A stretch of 64,000 nt of DNA from DTU019 sp050949825 (GTDB taxonomy: Bacteria; Bacillota; Syntrophomonadia; Syntrophomonadales; Syntrophomonadaceae). This document shows, in pieces, positions 9,401 through 16,720 of the stretch (the stretch's first letter is position 1; each line of letters begins with the position of its first letter). Location: positions 434,001 through 498,000 of the forward strand of contig JBMNGL010000007.1 of assembly GCA_050949825.1 (NCBI GenBank), given 5' to 3'. The notes under the pieces were generated by a model. That model was not told the DNA's origin. It saw only the letters and a list, made by a program, of their open reading frames with translations, and did no database searches. A program made the position numbers and the translations under genes.

Positions 9401-10054
9401 AAGGCCTTTAAAATCATGGAAAAGGTTCGCAAAGGCAAGGGGGTGAATCAGGAAGAGGAGGAACAAATGCTGGCCTGCGCCACACCCTCCTGGTATATCG
9501 ATTCCTGCCGTAAGATAAAATATATGTTCCCCAAGGCCCATGCCGCTGCCTATGTGACCATGGCCTTTCGCATCGCCTTTTTTAAAGTACATTATCCCCT
9601 GGCATTTTACGCCAGCTTTTTCAGTGTGCGTGCCGAGGATTTTGAGATTGATACTATGTTGGGGGGCTATAGCGCCCTGAAGATAAGGATTCAGGAGATA
9701 GAGAAGCAGGGACAGAAGGCCAGTGCCAAGGATAAGAAACTATTGCCTTATCTGGAGGTGGCTCTGGAAATGTATGCCCGGGGCTTTGTTTTCCATCCCG
9801 TAGATATTTATAAATCTGAGGCCAGCAAATTCAGGGTACAAGGCAATGGCCTGTTAATGCCCTTTTCAGCCCTGCCCAACGTGGGGCTGGCAGCAGCCCA
9901 GAATATTGTCAACACTCGCGGAAAAACCCCGTTTTTATCCATTGAAGAATTACAGATGCGCTTGCATTTAAACAAAACCACCCTGGAAATGCTGAAAAAG
10001 TATGGCTGTCTGGATGGCCTGCCCGAGAGCGCTCAACTGAATCTTTTTGCCTGA
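6434..10054 (+). CDS. polC: DNA polymerase III alpha subunit PolC, lacking the exonuclease insert
   Basis: Replicative polymerase of Firmicutes. Domains in order (residues from the chosen start): N-terminal domain 1-200, OB fold about 215-300, PHP domain about 305-520, zinc motif with four cysteines near 680-715, palm with Asp734, Asp736 (PDIDLNF) and Asp859 (LKLDILGHDD), fingers with KYMFPKAHAAAY, and a C-terminal clamp-binding motif QLNLF. At 1206 residues it is about 230 shorter than Bacillus PolC. The DEDD 3'-5' exonuclease normally inserted in the PHP domain is absent: PHP Glu369 and His383 are only 14 residues apart. PHP ligands look complete (H310, H312, H383, C434, D508, H510 and others). 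The GTG at 6434 is chosen because AGGAGG lies 9 bases upstream; the in-frame ATG at 6383 has no ribosome site. Confidence 0.95.
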   Translation: MFTDFYALLSHKFNFCQADAWQGAVIQKVEVYPSRQLWRVVVAVPAPLTSAVLHQTAQHLQACLDQPIEVELLTQLSDEDAWQRLITDQWETILSILGPAPGSEAALSWKAKRNRLDLLAEQSEQYQHLLDIQACSKISQWFRDHYGLQVISRIKLKQHKSSSPVKARTMVPAAEYQVLTYDNTPARKKKASQQRKASFKGPLMRVNELQEGQQGIRVEGQIWHKEIRSIRNGRCAVEYYLTDFTGSVIIKQFLDRPEDDNIPLGEWISAYGDIRFDPFAREAVLFAEAYERREAPQRLDQAPKKRLELHAHTKMSALDGLAEVEDLIARAAQWGHPAIAITDHGCVQAFPDAYHAAQKHNIKVIYGVEAYLYEKDIKERAYHIILLARSNEGLRNLYQLVTRSYLDHFYKNRPRIPRSALAEHRHGLIIGSACQAGEVFQAFIKGLPPEELRQAAEFYDYLEIQPLCNNEFLINKGILPDIEALQEINRQIVKLALELGKPVVATGDVHVLEPHDGIFRTIIQAGQGYDDAESDFPLYLRTTEEMLAEFEYLGKELACQVVIEGPHHINQLVEILQPVPDGFYPPQIDSAGEEITSLAWKRVRQIYGEKLPPVVENRIKKELESITENGFSVLYLIAHKLVQKSNQDGYVVGSRGSVGSSLVAYLTGITEINPLAPHYLCPHCAYSEFAPAAVSCGADLDDKDCPECGEALLRDGFDIPFETFLGYEGDKVPDIDLNFSGEYQSRAHQYVEELFGSENVFRAGTVSTIAAKTAFGYVKKYSEERDLHYKNSEINRLVKGITGVRKTTGQHPGGLIVVPKDRNILEFTPLQHPADNKDSGIITTHFEYHAIGEQLVKLDILGHDDPTVIKQLEDLTGVLASSVKMGDKTTMQIFSGLDPLGLTAGDINSTVGTFGIPEFGTRFVRQILETTRPTTMSELIRICGLSHGTDVWLNNAQELVQSGLAQLNDVICTRDDIMLYLIKQGMDPQKAFKIMEKVRKGKGVNQEEEEQMLACATPSWYIDSCRKIKYMFPKAHAAAYVTMAFRIAFFKVHYPLAFYASFFSVRAEDFEIDTMLGGYSALKIRIQEIEKQGQKASAKDKKLLPYLEVALEMYARGFVFHPVDIYKSEASKFRVQGNGLLMPFSALPNVGLAAAQNIVNTRGKTPFLSIEELQMRLHLNKTTLEMLKKYGCLDGLPESAQLNLFA

Positions 10055-10063
10055 CGGCGGCAG

Positions 10064-10173
10064 TGTTACAGGGGGACGGTGGCAGCGGGAGCGGTTCTTG
10101 CCCCCCCGTTTACCCCCGCTGCCACCGTCCCCCTGTAACACCCTGTAACACCGTCCCTCTGCAACATGTAACA
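10064..10173. repeat. REP-like palindrome, 26-bp perfect arms
   Basis: Arms 10064-10089 and 10115-10140 are perfect reverse complements (TGTTACAGGGGGACGGT at the outer end), with a 25-base loop. A degenerate third outer end (CCCTGTAACACCGTCCC) follows to 10173. It lies between polC and the rimP promoter. It belongs to the same family as the palindromes at 21321, 26772 and 53551, all with a GGGGAC or GGGTGAC core. No adjacent transposase is present. Confidence 0.8.
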
Positions 10174-10188
10174 ATCGCCGGAAGCGTC

Positions 10189-10218
10189 TTGAATAGATTT
10201 GAGCAATTGTGTTATACT
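10189..10218 (+). promoter_or_regulatory. sigma-A type promoter of the rimP-nusA-infB operon
   Basis: TTGAAT (10189-10194) and TATACT (10213-10218) are separated by 18 bases. It is the only good promoter-like pair between polC and rimP, and it lies just upstream of the leader hairpin at 10249. The TSS would fall near 10225. Confidence 0.5.
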
Positions 10219-10248
10219 CTTAATGAGTTGGTAATATGTTTGGCACAC

Positions 10249-10275
10249 GAGTGGGTTCTTGCCCACTTTTTCTAT
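10249..10275 (+). terminator. leader terminator/attenuator before rimP
   Basis: AGTGGG (10250-10255) pairs with CCCACT (10262-10267) around TTCTTG and is followed at once by TTTTTCTATT. This is the form of an intrinsic terminator. It sits between the predicted TSS and rimP, so it would act on the nusA operon leader, not at the end of polC. I recall similar hairpins before rimP in other Clostridia. Control through NusA levels is an inference. Confidence 0.55.
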
Positions 10276-10318
10276 TGTATGATACCGGATACAGCAGCAA
10301 AGAAGCGGGGGAAATGGT

Positions 10319-10780
10319 ATGAATCCGGACAAAAAGATCCTGCTGGAGCAGCTCCTTAAAGAACCGCTGGCCTTCCTGGGATTGGAACTGGTGGATATAG
10401 AATACCGGCGCGAAGCCGGCGACCTCATCTTGCGGGTTTATATTGATCGGGAAGGCGGTGTCGATCTGGAGGCCTGCGCAACGGCCAGTCAAAGGTTAAG
10501 GGAGGTTGTCGATGCAACCGAAACCGAGATTTTATACGACCACATGGAAGTGTCATCACCGGGCCTGGATAGGATCATTAAGACGGAAAAGGATTTGCTG
10601 CGCTTTACGGGCTATAAGGTTAAGGTGAAAACCTTAAAGGCATACTCAGGTCCACGAAAAATCATCGGTATTTTAAAAGGTTTCTCAGCAAAGGAAATCA
10701 GCATACAAGACCAGGAACAGAACCTGCTTAACATACCGCGCGATATGATCACGGTTATCAGGTTGCATCCAGATTTATAG
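10319..10780 (+). CDS. rimP: ribosome maturation factor RimP
   Basis: Cytoplasmic factor needed for 30S subunit maturation. Seen: the N-terminal alpha/beta domain with LGLELVDIEYRREAGDLILRVYIDREGGVDLEAC and the SSPGLDR motif near residue 80, then an SH3-like C-terminal domain. The 153-residue length is normal. The ATG follows GGGGGAAATGGT. It is the first gene of the operon rimP-nusA-rnpM-ylxQ-infB-rbfA-nrnA-truB, whose order is conserved in Firmicutes. Confidence 0.95.
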   Translation: MNPDKKILLEQLLKEPLAFLGLELVDIEYRREAGDLILRVYIDREGGVDLEACATASQRLREVVDATETEILYDHMEVSSPGLDRIIKTEKDLLRFTGYKVKVKTLKAYSGPRKIIGILKGFSAKEISIQDQEQNLLNIPRDMITVIRLHPDL

Positions 10781-10794
10781 AGGGAGGAAACACC

Positions 10795-12093
10795 ATGTCC
10801 AATGAATTGATTCAAGCCTTGAATGACATAGAACGGGAGCGGGGTATTCCTAAACTGGCTTTGGTTGAAGCTATTAAATCGGCTTTAAATACCGCTTATA
10901 AAAAGAACTTTGGCGTTACCCAAAACGTCAGTGTGGACTTTGATGAAAAAAGCGGGGCGGTGCATGTGTACTCCCAAAAAAAGGTGGTAGCAGAGGTGGA
11001 AGATCCGCGCCTGGAAATCCAATTGGATGAAGCCCGGGAGATGTATCCAGACTCTCAGGTAGAGGACATGGTGTATATAGAGGCTACCCCAACCAACTTT
11101 GGGCGCATTGCAGCACAAACCGCCAAACAAGTCGTTATTCAAAAGCTGCGTGAAGCGGAGCGCAGTCTGATTTATGAAGAATTCCGGGAGAGAGAAGGCG
11201 AAATTATCACCGGTACGGTGCAGCGTGTGGAGGCTAAAACAACTTACATTAGCCTGGGCAGAACCGAAGGCATCATGCTGCTGTCCGACCAAATAAGCGG
11301 GGAGCGTTATGAGGTTGGGCAACGTATTAAGGCCTATATTTATGAGGTGAAAGACACCCCCAAAGGACCTAACATCTTTGTATCCAGGTCTCATCCCTTT
11401 TTCCTGAAAAGGCTATTTGAATTAGAGGTGCCGGAAATCTATGACGGCATCGTGGAAATCCGCACCATCGCACGGGAGGCTGGTTCCAGATCCAAGATTT
11501 CAGTTCACTCCTATGATGAAAAGATTGATCCGGTAGGGGCTTGTGTCGGTCCCAGGGGATTCAGGGTGCAGAATGTGGTGTCTGAACTGGGAGGGGAGAA
11601 GATCGATATCATCAGGTATGACAAGGATCCCAGGCGTTTCATTGCCAATGCCCTGAGTCCCTCCAAGGTCGTGAATGTGATCCCCAATGAAGAAGACAAA
11701 GTCGCCCGGGTGATTGTACCCGATTATCAGCTTTCCCTGGCGATTGGCAAAGAGGGCCAAAATGCCCGCCTGGCAGCCAAATTAACCGGCTGGAAAGTCG
11801 ACATTAAGAATGAAACTCAGTTTCTGGCCGAAAGTGAATATTTTGATGAGTATGAAGAGGAAACCGCCGACGAAGATGTTATGGAACTGGAAGAGCCGAT
11901 GGCTGAAGGCGAAGAAATCATAGTAGAGGAAGAGCCGGAGAACGAAGGCGAAGAAATCATGGCAGAGGAAGAGCCGGAGAACGAAGACGAAGAAATCATA
12001 GTAGAGGAAGAGCCGGAGAACGAAGGCGAAGAAATCATAGCAGAGGAAGAGCCGGAGAACGAAGACGAAGAAATCATGGAGAAAGAGAAATAA
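10795..12093 (+). CDS. nusA: transcription termination/antitermination factor NusA
   Basis: Binds RNA polymerase and nascent RNA to control pausing, termination and antitermination. Seen: N-terminal polymerase-binding domain (1-130), S1 domain (about 133-200, GTVQRVEAKTTYISLG), then two KH domains (DPVGACVGPRGFRVQ and LAIGKEGQNARLAAKLTGW). From about residue 345 the protein ends in an acidic tail containing four full copies plus a partial copy of a 13-residue repeat (EGEEIIVEEEPEN), coded by 39-bp DNA repeats at 11905-12081. This tail is not part of the core and looks lineage-specific. AGGGAGG precedes the ATG. Confidence 0.96.
   Translation: MSNELIQALNDIERERGIPKLALVEAIKSALNTAYKKNFGVTQNVSVDFDEKSGAVHVYSQKKVVAEVEDPRLEIQLDEAREMYPDSQVEDMVYIEATPTNFGRIAAQTAKQVVIQKLREAERSLIYEEFREREGEIITGTVQRVEAKTTYISLGRTEGIMLLSDQISGERYEVGQRIKAYIYEVKDTPKGPNIFVSRSHPFFLKRLFELEVPEIYDGIVEIRTIAREAGSRSKISVHSYDEKIDPVGACVGPRGFRVQNVVSELGGEKIDIIRYDKDPRRFIANALSPSKVVNVIPNEEDKVARVIVPDYQLSLAIGKEGQNARLAAKLTGWKVDIKNETQFLAESEYFDEYEEETADEDVMELEEPMAEGEEIIVEEEPENEGEEIMAEEEPENEDEEIIVEEEPENEGEEIIAEEEPENEDEEIMEKEK
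11905..12081 (+). repeat. 39-bp in-frame repeats in the nusA acidic tail
   Basis: Four consecutive 39-bp units start at 11905, 11944, 11983 and 12022, followed by a 21-base partial copy. They differ at only a few bases (GGC/GAC, ATAGTA/ATGGCA/ATAGCA). The unit is a multiple of three, so copy number can change without breaking the frame. Confidence 0.9.
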
Positions 12094-12094
12094 G

Positions 12095-12370
12095 ATGGCA
12101 AGGATGCGTAAGCCCCCGCTCCGTATGTGTGTGGGTTGTCGTGAAATGAAGATAAAAAAAGAATTGATCAGGATAGTAAGGACGCCGGCTGGTGACATCG
12201 AATTGGACAACACCGGGAAAAAATCCGGGCGAGGGGCTTATATCTGCCCGGATCTGCAATGTTTTAAGAAGGCAGTGAAATCGAAGAGCATCCACAAGGC
12301 GTTGGAACATGAGATCCCTGTGGAGGTCCTGGACCATATTGAAAGCCGTATTGCAGGGATGAATTCGTAA
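12095..12370 (+). CDS. rnpM: RNase P modulator RnpM (YlxR)
   Basis: Small basic RNA-binding protein of the YlxR family, described in Bacillus as a modulator of RNase P. Seen: RMCVGCREMKIKKELIRIVRTP, the GRGAYICP motif and a C-terminal helix, the family core in 91 residues. The ATG lies one base after the nusA stop, so translation is coupled. The position between nusA and ylxQ is the canonical one. Confidence 0.92.
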   Translation: MARMRKPPLRMCVGCREMKIKKELIRIVRTPAGDIELDNTGKKSGRGAYICPDLQCFKKAVKSKSIHKALEHEIPVEVLDHIESRIAGMNS

Positions 12371-12382
12371 GGATGTGAGGCA

Positions 12383-12724
12383 GTGGTAAAATTATATAAC
12401 CTGCTGGGTCTGGCGATGAGATCGGGATCGGTCTCCTCGGGGGCCGTGGCAGTTAAGAATAGTATGCTTCGTAATCGAGCCTGTTTGTTGATTATTAGCA
12501 ACGATATTTCTGAACAGACCAAAGAATCTCTGATCGCCTCTTGCCAAAAAAATGAGATTCCCTGGTTGACTGCAGGCGACAAGTACCGTCTCGGCAATGC
12601 AGTCGGGAAAGCGTATCGGGTGGCGATTACAGTCAACGAGAAAGGCATAGCCAAAGCAATAATGAAAGCCTTTGCTGCGGGAGATGAGCCAAATACGATG
12701 GGGGTGGTTGAATGGCCAAAGTAA
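12383..12724 (+). CDS. ylxQ: L7Ae-family ribosomal protein-like YlxQ
   Basis: L7Ae/L30e/S12e fold protein that binds K-turn RNA in characterised relatives. Seen: NLLGLAMRSGSVSSGAVAV at the N-terminus and the NDISEQTKESL segment, 113 residues. The start is GTG at 12383, 12 bases after rnpM. The 3' end overlaps infB by 13 bases. Confidence 0.9.
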   Translation: MVKLYNLLGLAMRSGSVSSGAVAVKNSMLRNRACLLIISNDISEQTKESLIASCQKNEIPWLTAGDKYRLGNAVGKAYRVAITVNEKGIAKAIMKAFAAGDEPNTMGVVEWPK

Positions 12725-15336
12725 GAGTGCATGAAATAGCGAAAGAACTGGGGAAATCCAGCAAAGAGATGGTGGAGATCCTTCAAAAATTGGGCCTGGA
12801 GGTGAAGAATCACATGAGTACCATGGAAGAATCCCAGGCCAGTTGGGTTAGGAAACAGTTGGCGGAGAAGGATAACCATCAAAGACGGCCAGAACAAAAA
12901 CCGGCTGCAGAATCCAGCACTAAAACCAAAAGTGATATTAAAGCAGAGCAGGCTCGCCCGAATGTTGCGGCTCCACAGCCCCCTGACCGGCGTACCCCCA
13001 AATCTGAACGTCCTCCCCAGACCCGGCGGTCCCCTCAGGGAGATCCGCAAGCTCAAGGCAGACAACAACCGCAGCCCAAAGCACAAACGCAGGATAAAGG
13101 TCCGGCACAGCAGAAGCAACAGCCGCAAGGAGGCCGTCCGCCGCAAAGGCAGCAGCCGCAAGGAGGCCGTCCGCCGCAAAGGCAGCAGCCGCAAGGAGGC
13201 CGTCCACCGCAAAGGCAGCAGCCGCAAGGAGGCCGTCCGCCGCAGAAGCAACAGCCGCAAGGAGGCCGTCCGCAGAATAGGATACAGCCGGCAACACCGA
13301 TAACGGACAGGAATGCCAATCAGCTCAGGCCCCAGGAACAAAGGGGAGCAGAGCGTCCTAAACCGCCGGTGGGCGCACCCAGGGCTCCAAAGCCGACCAG
13401 TGCTGAAGAAAAAGGAGCGGTCCGCTCCAACAAGTTGGCGCCGGCATCCAAGGCCGGGCAGTCAGCTCCTAAAAAGGGTGGTGAGCGTACTGTCAACCGG
13501 TTTGCTCAGAATCAGCCCAGACGGGACTACAGTCGACCCCAAAGAAAATCTAAACATAAGCGCAGAAAAGAGGAAACCATACTGCCACCGCCGGAGGCCA
13601 TTACCATTGATGCTTCTATCACGGTAAGGGATTTGGCTGAACAATTACGGCGCAGCTCTGCTGAAATTGTAAAACGGTTGATGGAGCTTGGTGTTATGGC
13701 CTCTATAAACCAGCCCATTGATTTTGAGACCGCAGAGATAGTCGCCAGCCTTTACGAAGTACGGGTTGACCGAGCCATATCCGAAGAAGAGAAGATTCTG
13801 GAAGAGATCGTGGACAGTGATGAAAGCCTGGTTCCCCGTCCGCCAGTGGTTACGGTTATGGGGCATGTCGATCACGGCAAGACCTCGCTTTTGGACCGAA
13901 TCCGCAAAGCAGATGTTGTTTCGGGGGAAGCCGGGGGCATTACTCAACACATCGGTGCCTATCAGGTTAAGGTCAATGAAAACCGGATTACCTTTATTGA
14001 TACACCTGGCCATGAAGCCTTCACCGCAATGCGCGCTCGGGGGGCCAACCTGACTGATATAGTGATTCTGGTAGTGGCTGCCGATGATGGGGTGATGCCG
14101 CAGACGGTTGAGGCTATCAGCCATATTCGGGCCGCTGATGTGCCTTTCCTGGTGGCAGTAAATAAGATTGATAAACCGAGTGCCAATCCCGAGCGGGTGA
14201 TGCAACAGCTTACGGAGTATAATATTGTTCCGGAGGAATGGGGCGGGGATACCATTTTTGTACCCCTGTCCGCCAAGACCGGCGAGGGTATTGAAAACCT
14301 TCTCGAAATGGTGCTGCTGGTAGCGGAAGTCAATGATATAAAATCCAACCCGGATCGGCCTGCCGAAGGGGTGGTCATTGAAGGCAAACTGGATAAAGGT
14401 CGGGGACCGGTGGCCACCGTTCTGGTGCAAAAAGGCACCCTGAGGATTGGAGATTATATACTGAGCGGCAGCAGCCTGTGCAAGGTCAGAGCCATGACTG
14501 ATCACCGTAGCACCAGGGTTGAAACCGCTTATCCCTCCATGCCGGTGGAAATAACCGGATGGTCAGAACCGCCTGAAGCCGGGGGGAGAGTGCTGGTATG
14601 TGATGAAAAGGTGGCCAAGGAGGTCATCAGCCTTCGTCTTACCGAAAAAAAGATTGAAGAGCAAAAACAGAGCAGCCGGGTATCGCTGGATGATTTCTTT
14701 AAGCATATACAGGAAAACGAACTGAAAGAACTACGTTTGATCATCAAAGGAGATGTACAGGGCTCAGTGGAAGCATTGTCCCAGTCCCTGCTGCGGCTCA
14801 GCACTCCCGAAGTCAAGGTAACAGTGCTGCATTCCGGGGTAGGGGCGGTAACCGAGAGTGATGTTATGCTGGCTTCGACATCCAATGCCATAATCATAGG
14901 TTTCAATGTTCGCCCTGACAGTAAAGCCCGTAAATATGCAGAGGATGAACATATTGATGTGCGTTTGTACCGGGTTATTTATGAGGCCATCGACGAGGTT
15001 AAAAAAGCCATGGCCGGTCTTTTGGAACCCGAATACCGGGAAAAATTCCTGGGCCGGGCCGCGGTCAGAGCTACCTTCAAAGTGCCTAACATCGGCCTAA
15101 TTGCAGGCTGTTATGTGACTGAAGGCAAATTCCTGCGCAATGCGGAGATGCGCGTATTACGCGATGGGATTATCATTTATGAAGGCAAACTGTCGTCACT
15201 GAAGCGCTTTAAGGATGATGTCAAAGAGGTCGCTGAAGGATACGAATGCGGTATGGGCATCAAAGACTTCAACGATATAAAGGACGGGGATATCATTGAG
15301 GCATTTACCATTGAAGAAATACCCCGCGAATTATAA
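12712..15336 (+). CDS. infB: translation initiation factor IF-2
   Basis: GTPase that places initiator tRNA on the 30S subunit. Seen: N-terminal IF2N helix (1-50), a long low-complexity linker (60-290), a second IF2N-like segment near 300-355, then the G domain with VTVMGHVDHGKTSLLD (G1), DTPGHEAFTAMR (G3) and NKIDKP (G4), followed by domains II-IV. Length 874. The linker contains five copies of an 11-residue Q/P/G/R repeat (QQPQGGRPPQR). It overlaps the end of ylxQ by 13 bases. Confidence 0.97.
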   Translation: MAKVRVHEIAKELGKSSKEMVEILQKLGLEVKNHMSTMEESQASWVRKQLAEKDNHQRRPEQKPAAESSTKTKSDIKAEQARPNVAAPQPPDRRTPKSERPPQTRRSPQGDPQAQGRQQPQPKAQTQDKGPAQQKQQPQGGRPPQRQQPQGGRPPQRQQPQGGRPPQRQQPQGGRPPQKQQPQGGRPQNRIQPATPITDRNANQLRPQEQRGAERPKPPVGAPRAPKPTSAEEKGAVRSNKLAPASKAGQSAPKKGGERTVNRFAQNQPRRDYSRPQRKSKHKRRKEETILPPPEAITIDASITVRDLAEQLRRSSAEIVKRLMELGVMASINQPIDFETAEIVASLYEVRVDRAISEEEKILEEIVDSDESLVPRPPVVTVMGHVDHGKTSLLDRIRKADVVSGEAGGITQHIGAYQVKVNENRITFIDTPGHEAFTAMRARGANLTDIVILVVAADDGVMPQTVEAISHIRAADVPFLVAVNKIDKPSANPERVMQQLTEYNIVPEEWGGDTIFVPLSAKTGEGIENLLEMVLLVAEVNDIKSNPDRPAEGVVIEGKLDKGRGPVATVLVQKGTLRIGDYILSGSSLCKVRAMTDHRSTRVETAYPSMPVEITGWSEPPEAGGRVLVCDEKVAKEVISLRLTEKKIEEQKQSSRVSLDDFFKHIQENELKELRLIIKGDVQGSVEALSQSLLRLSTPEVKVTVLHSGVGAVTESDVMLASTSNAIIIGFNVRPDSKARKYAEDEHIDVRLYRVIYEAIDEVKKAMAGLLEPEYREKFLGRAAVRATFKVPNIGLIAGCYVTEGKFLRNAEMRVLRDGIIIYEGKLSSLKRFKDDVKEVAEGYECGMGIKDFNDIKDGDIIEAFTIEEIPREL
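13114..13275 (+). repeat. 33-bp in-frame repeats in the infB linker
   Basis: The block CCGCAAGGAGGCCGTCCG recurs at exactly 33-bp spacing, at 13123, 13156, 13189, 13222 and 13255. Each unit codes for QQPQGGRPPQR or a near variant. Like the nusA repeats it keeps frame, and it sits in a part of IF-2 that varies in length among bacteria. Confidence 0.9.
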
Positions 15337-15389
15337 GCACAAGCGGTGTGTTTAATGGAGCACACTGCTTCAGAACAGGGGGTTTAGTT

Positions 15390-15758
15390 GTGAGCAAGCG
15401 CCGCCAGGAGAGAATGTCGGTAGAGATACAACGCATTTTGGCCCAGATCTTACGGGAACAGATAAAGGATCCCCGGGTAGATTTTTCAACCGTATCTATA
15501 ACCCGTGTGGATGTGAGCACTGATCTGGGGCATGCCCGCATCCATATCAGCGTGCTGGGCGATGAAGATAAACAAAAGGAAACCATGCAGGTGCTGGACA
15601 AGGCCAAAGGCTTTATACGCACTGAACTGGCCCGACAGATACAGTTGCGTCATGCCCCTGAGCTGGAGTTTCGTCTGGATAAGTCCATAGAACACGGCAT
15701 CAGGATATCCTCATTGTTGGATGAAATAAAAAAGGAAGAAACAAGGAAACAGCCATGA
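15390..15758 (+). CDS. rbfA: 30S ribosome-binding factor RbfA
   Basis: Binds 16S rRNA during late 30S assembly. Seen: SKRRQERMSVEIQRILAQIL at the start, DPRVDFSTVSITRVDVSTDLGHARIHISVLG, and RHAPELEFRLDKSIEHG near the C-terminus, a complete one-domain KH-like protein of 122 residues. I chose GTG 15390, with GGGGG upstream, over GTG 15348, because the family starts at SKRRQERM. The last four bases overlap nrnA. Confidence 0.94.
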   Translation: MSKRRQERMSVEIQRILAQILREQIKDPRVDFSTVSITRVDVSTDLGHARIHISVLGDEDKQKETMQVLDKAKGFIRTELARQIQLRHAPELEFRLDKSIEHGIRISSLLDEIKKEETRKQP

Positions 15759-16720
15759 ACAACCTGGAGGATATCGCTCGTCAACTAATGCAATATGATG
15801 AATTTGTCTTGCTGGGGCATGCTATCCCCGATGGAGATTGTATCGGCTCCATGCTGGGGTTGCAGTTGGCCCTGCACAGTCTGGGCAAAAGGGCGGAAAT
15901 GATTCTCGCCGACTCAGTGCCGCCTATCTACCATTATCTGCCCAACTGGGAAAGTATAAAGCCACCGGCGGCCCTGGAGCGCCGCCGGGCTGCCGCAGTT
16001 TATTTGGACTGTTCCGATCAGTGCCGGGTGGACCCCGAGGTTCGCGATGCCCTGCAACAGGCGGCAGTAACCATAAACATTGACCATCACCAGGGCAACA
16101 GCCTTTTTGGCGATTATAATTATGTGAATCCACAGGCGGCCGCCACCGCGGAGATTATTTTTGAATTGCTAGGCATAATGCCGGTGCAAATCACTGCGGA
16201 TGTGGCCGACTGTCTATTGGCCGGTATTATTATGGATACCGGCAGCTTTTTAAACAGCAATACCACCAGTACTACCATGAAGATTGCGGCCCGCTTGCTT
16301 GAACTGGGGGCCAGTGTGGAAAGGGCCCGCAACCACCTGTTTGAATCCAAGCCTTTGCAAGAGGTATTGGTCTTAAAACAGGCCTTGCAGCATCTTAGCT
16401 TAAGTCCGGACGGTCGGGTGGCCTGGATGTGCCTCAGCTATGAAGAGGCCCAAAGGGCGGGAGTCCTGGATTATCATCCCGAAGGCATCATCAATTATAC
16501 CCGCATGATCGCCGGGGTAGAAGTGGGAATGTTATTTAGAGAGGTGGGACCCGGCGAGATAAAGGTGGGTTTCCGCTCCCGGGGCAGCATCGATGTGGCC
16601 AGCCTGGCACGCGAATTTGGCGGCGGGGGTCATCGCCTGGCAGCAGGAGCCAGTTTTGATGGCAGTCTTGACGCTGTACAGGCCCGGGTGCTGGCACGGG
16701 TTAAGGAAGTGTTTGGGTAA
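15755..16720 (+). CDS. nrnA: DHH/DHHA1 phosphoesterase NrnA (oligoribonuclease/pAp phosphatase)
   Basis: Degrades 2-5 nt RNAs and dephosphorylates pAp. Seen: the DHH-family metal motifs GHAIPDGDCIGS (residues 21-32), YLDCSD (near 85), INIDHH (near 110) and IIMDTGSF (near 157), and the DHHA1 substrate-binding motif GGGGHRLAAGA near 290. Length 321 is typical. The ATGA overlap with rbfA shows translational coupling within the operon. Confidence 0.93.
   Translation: MNNLEDIARQLMQYDEFVLLGHAIPDGDCIGSMLGLQLALHSLGKRAEMILADSVPPIYHYLPNWESIKPPAALERRRAAAVYLDCSDQCRVDPEVRDALQQAAVTINIDHHQGNSLFGDYNYVNPQAAATAEIIFELLGIMPVQITADVADCLLAGIIMDTGSFLNSNTTSTTMKIAARLLELGASVERARNHLFESKPLQEVLVLKQALQHLSLSPDGRVAWMCLSYEEAQRAGVLDYHPEGIINYTRMIAGVEVGMLFREVGPGEIKVGFRSRGSIDVASLAREFGGGGHRLAAGASFDGSLDAVQARVLARVKEVFG

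Noticed and set aside
10063..10359. 98-codon plus-strand frame between polC and rimP
   Set aside because: It covers the palindrome, promoter and attenuator and overlaps rimP in another frame.
12238..13341. Long minus-strand open frame opposite ylxQ and infB
   Set aside because: Arg/Leu-rich shadow of the repeat-containing infB 5' region; the plus-strand genes are certain.
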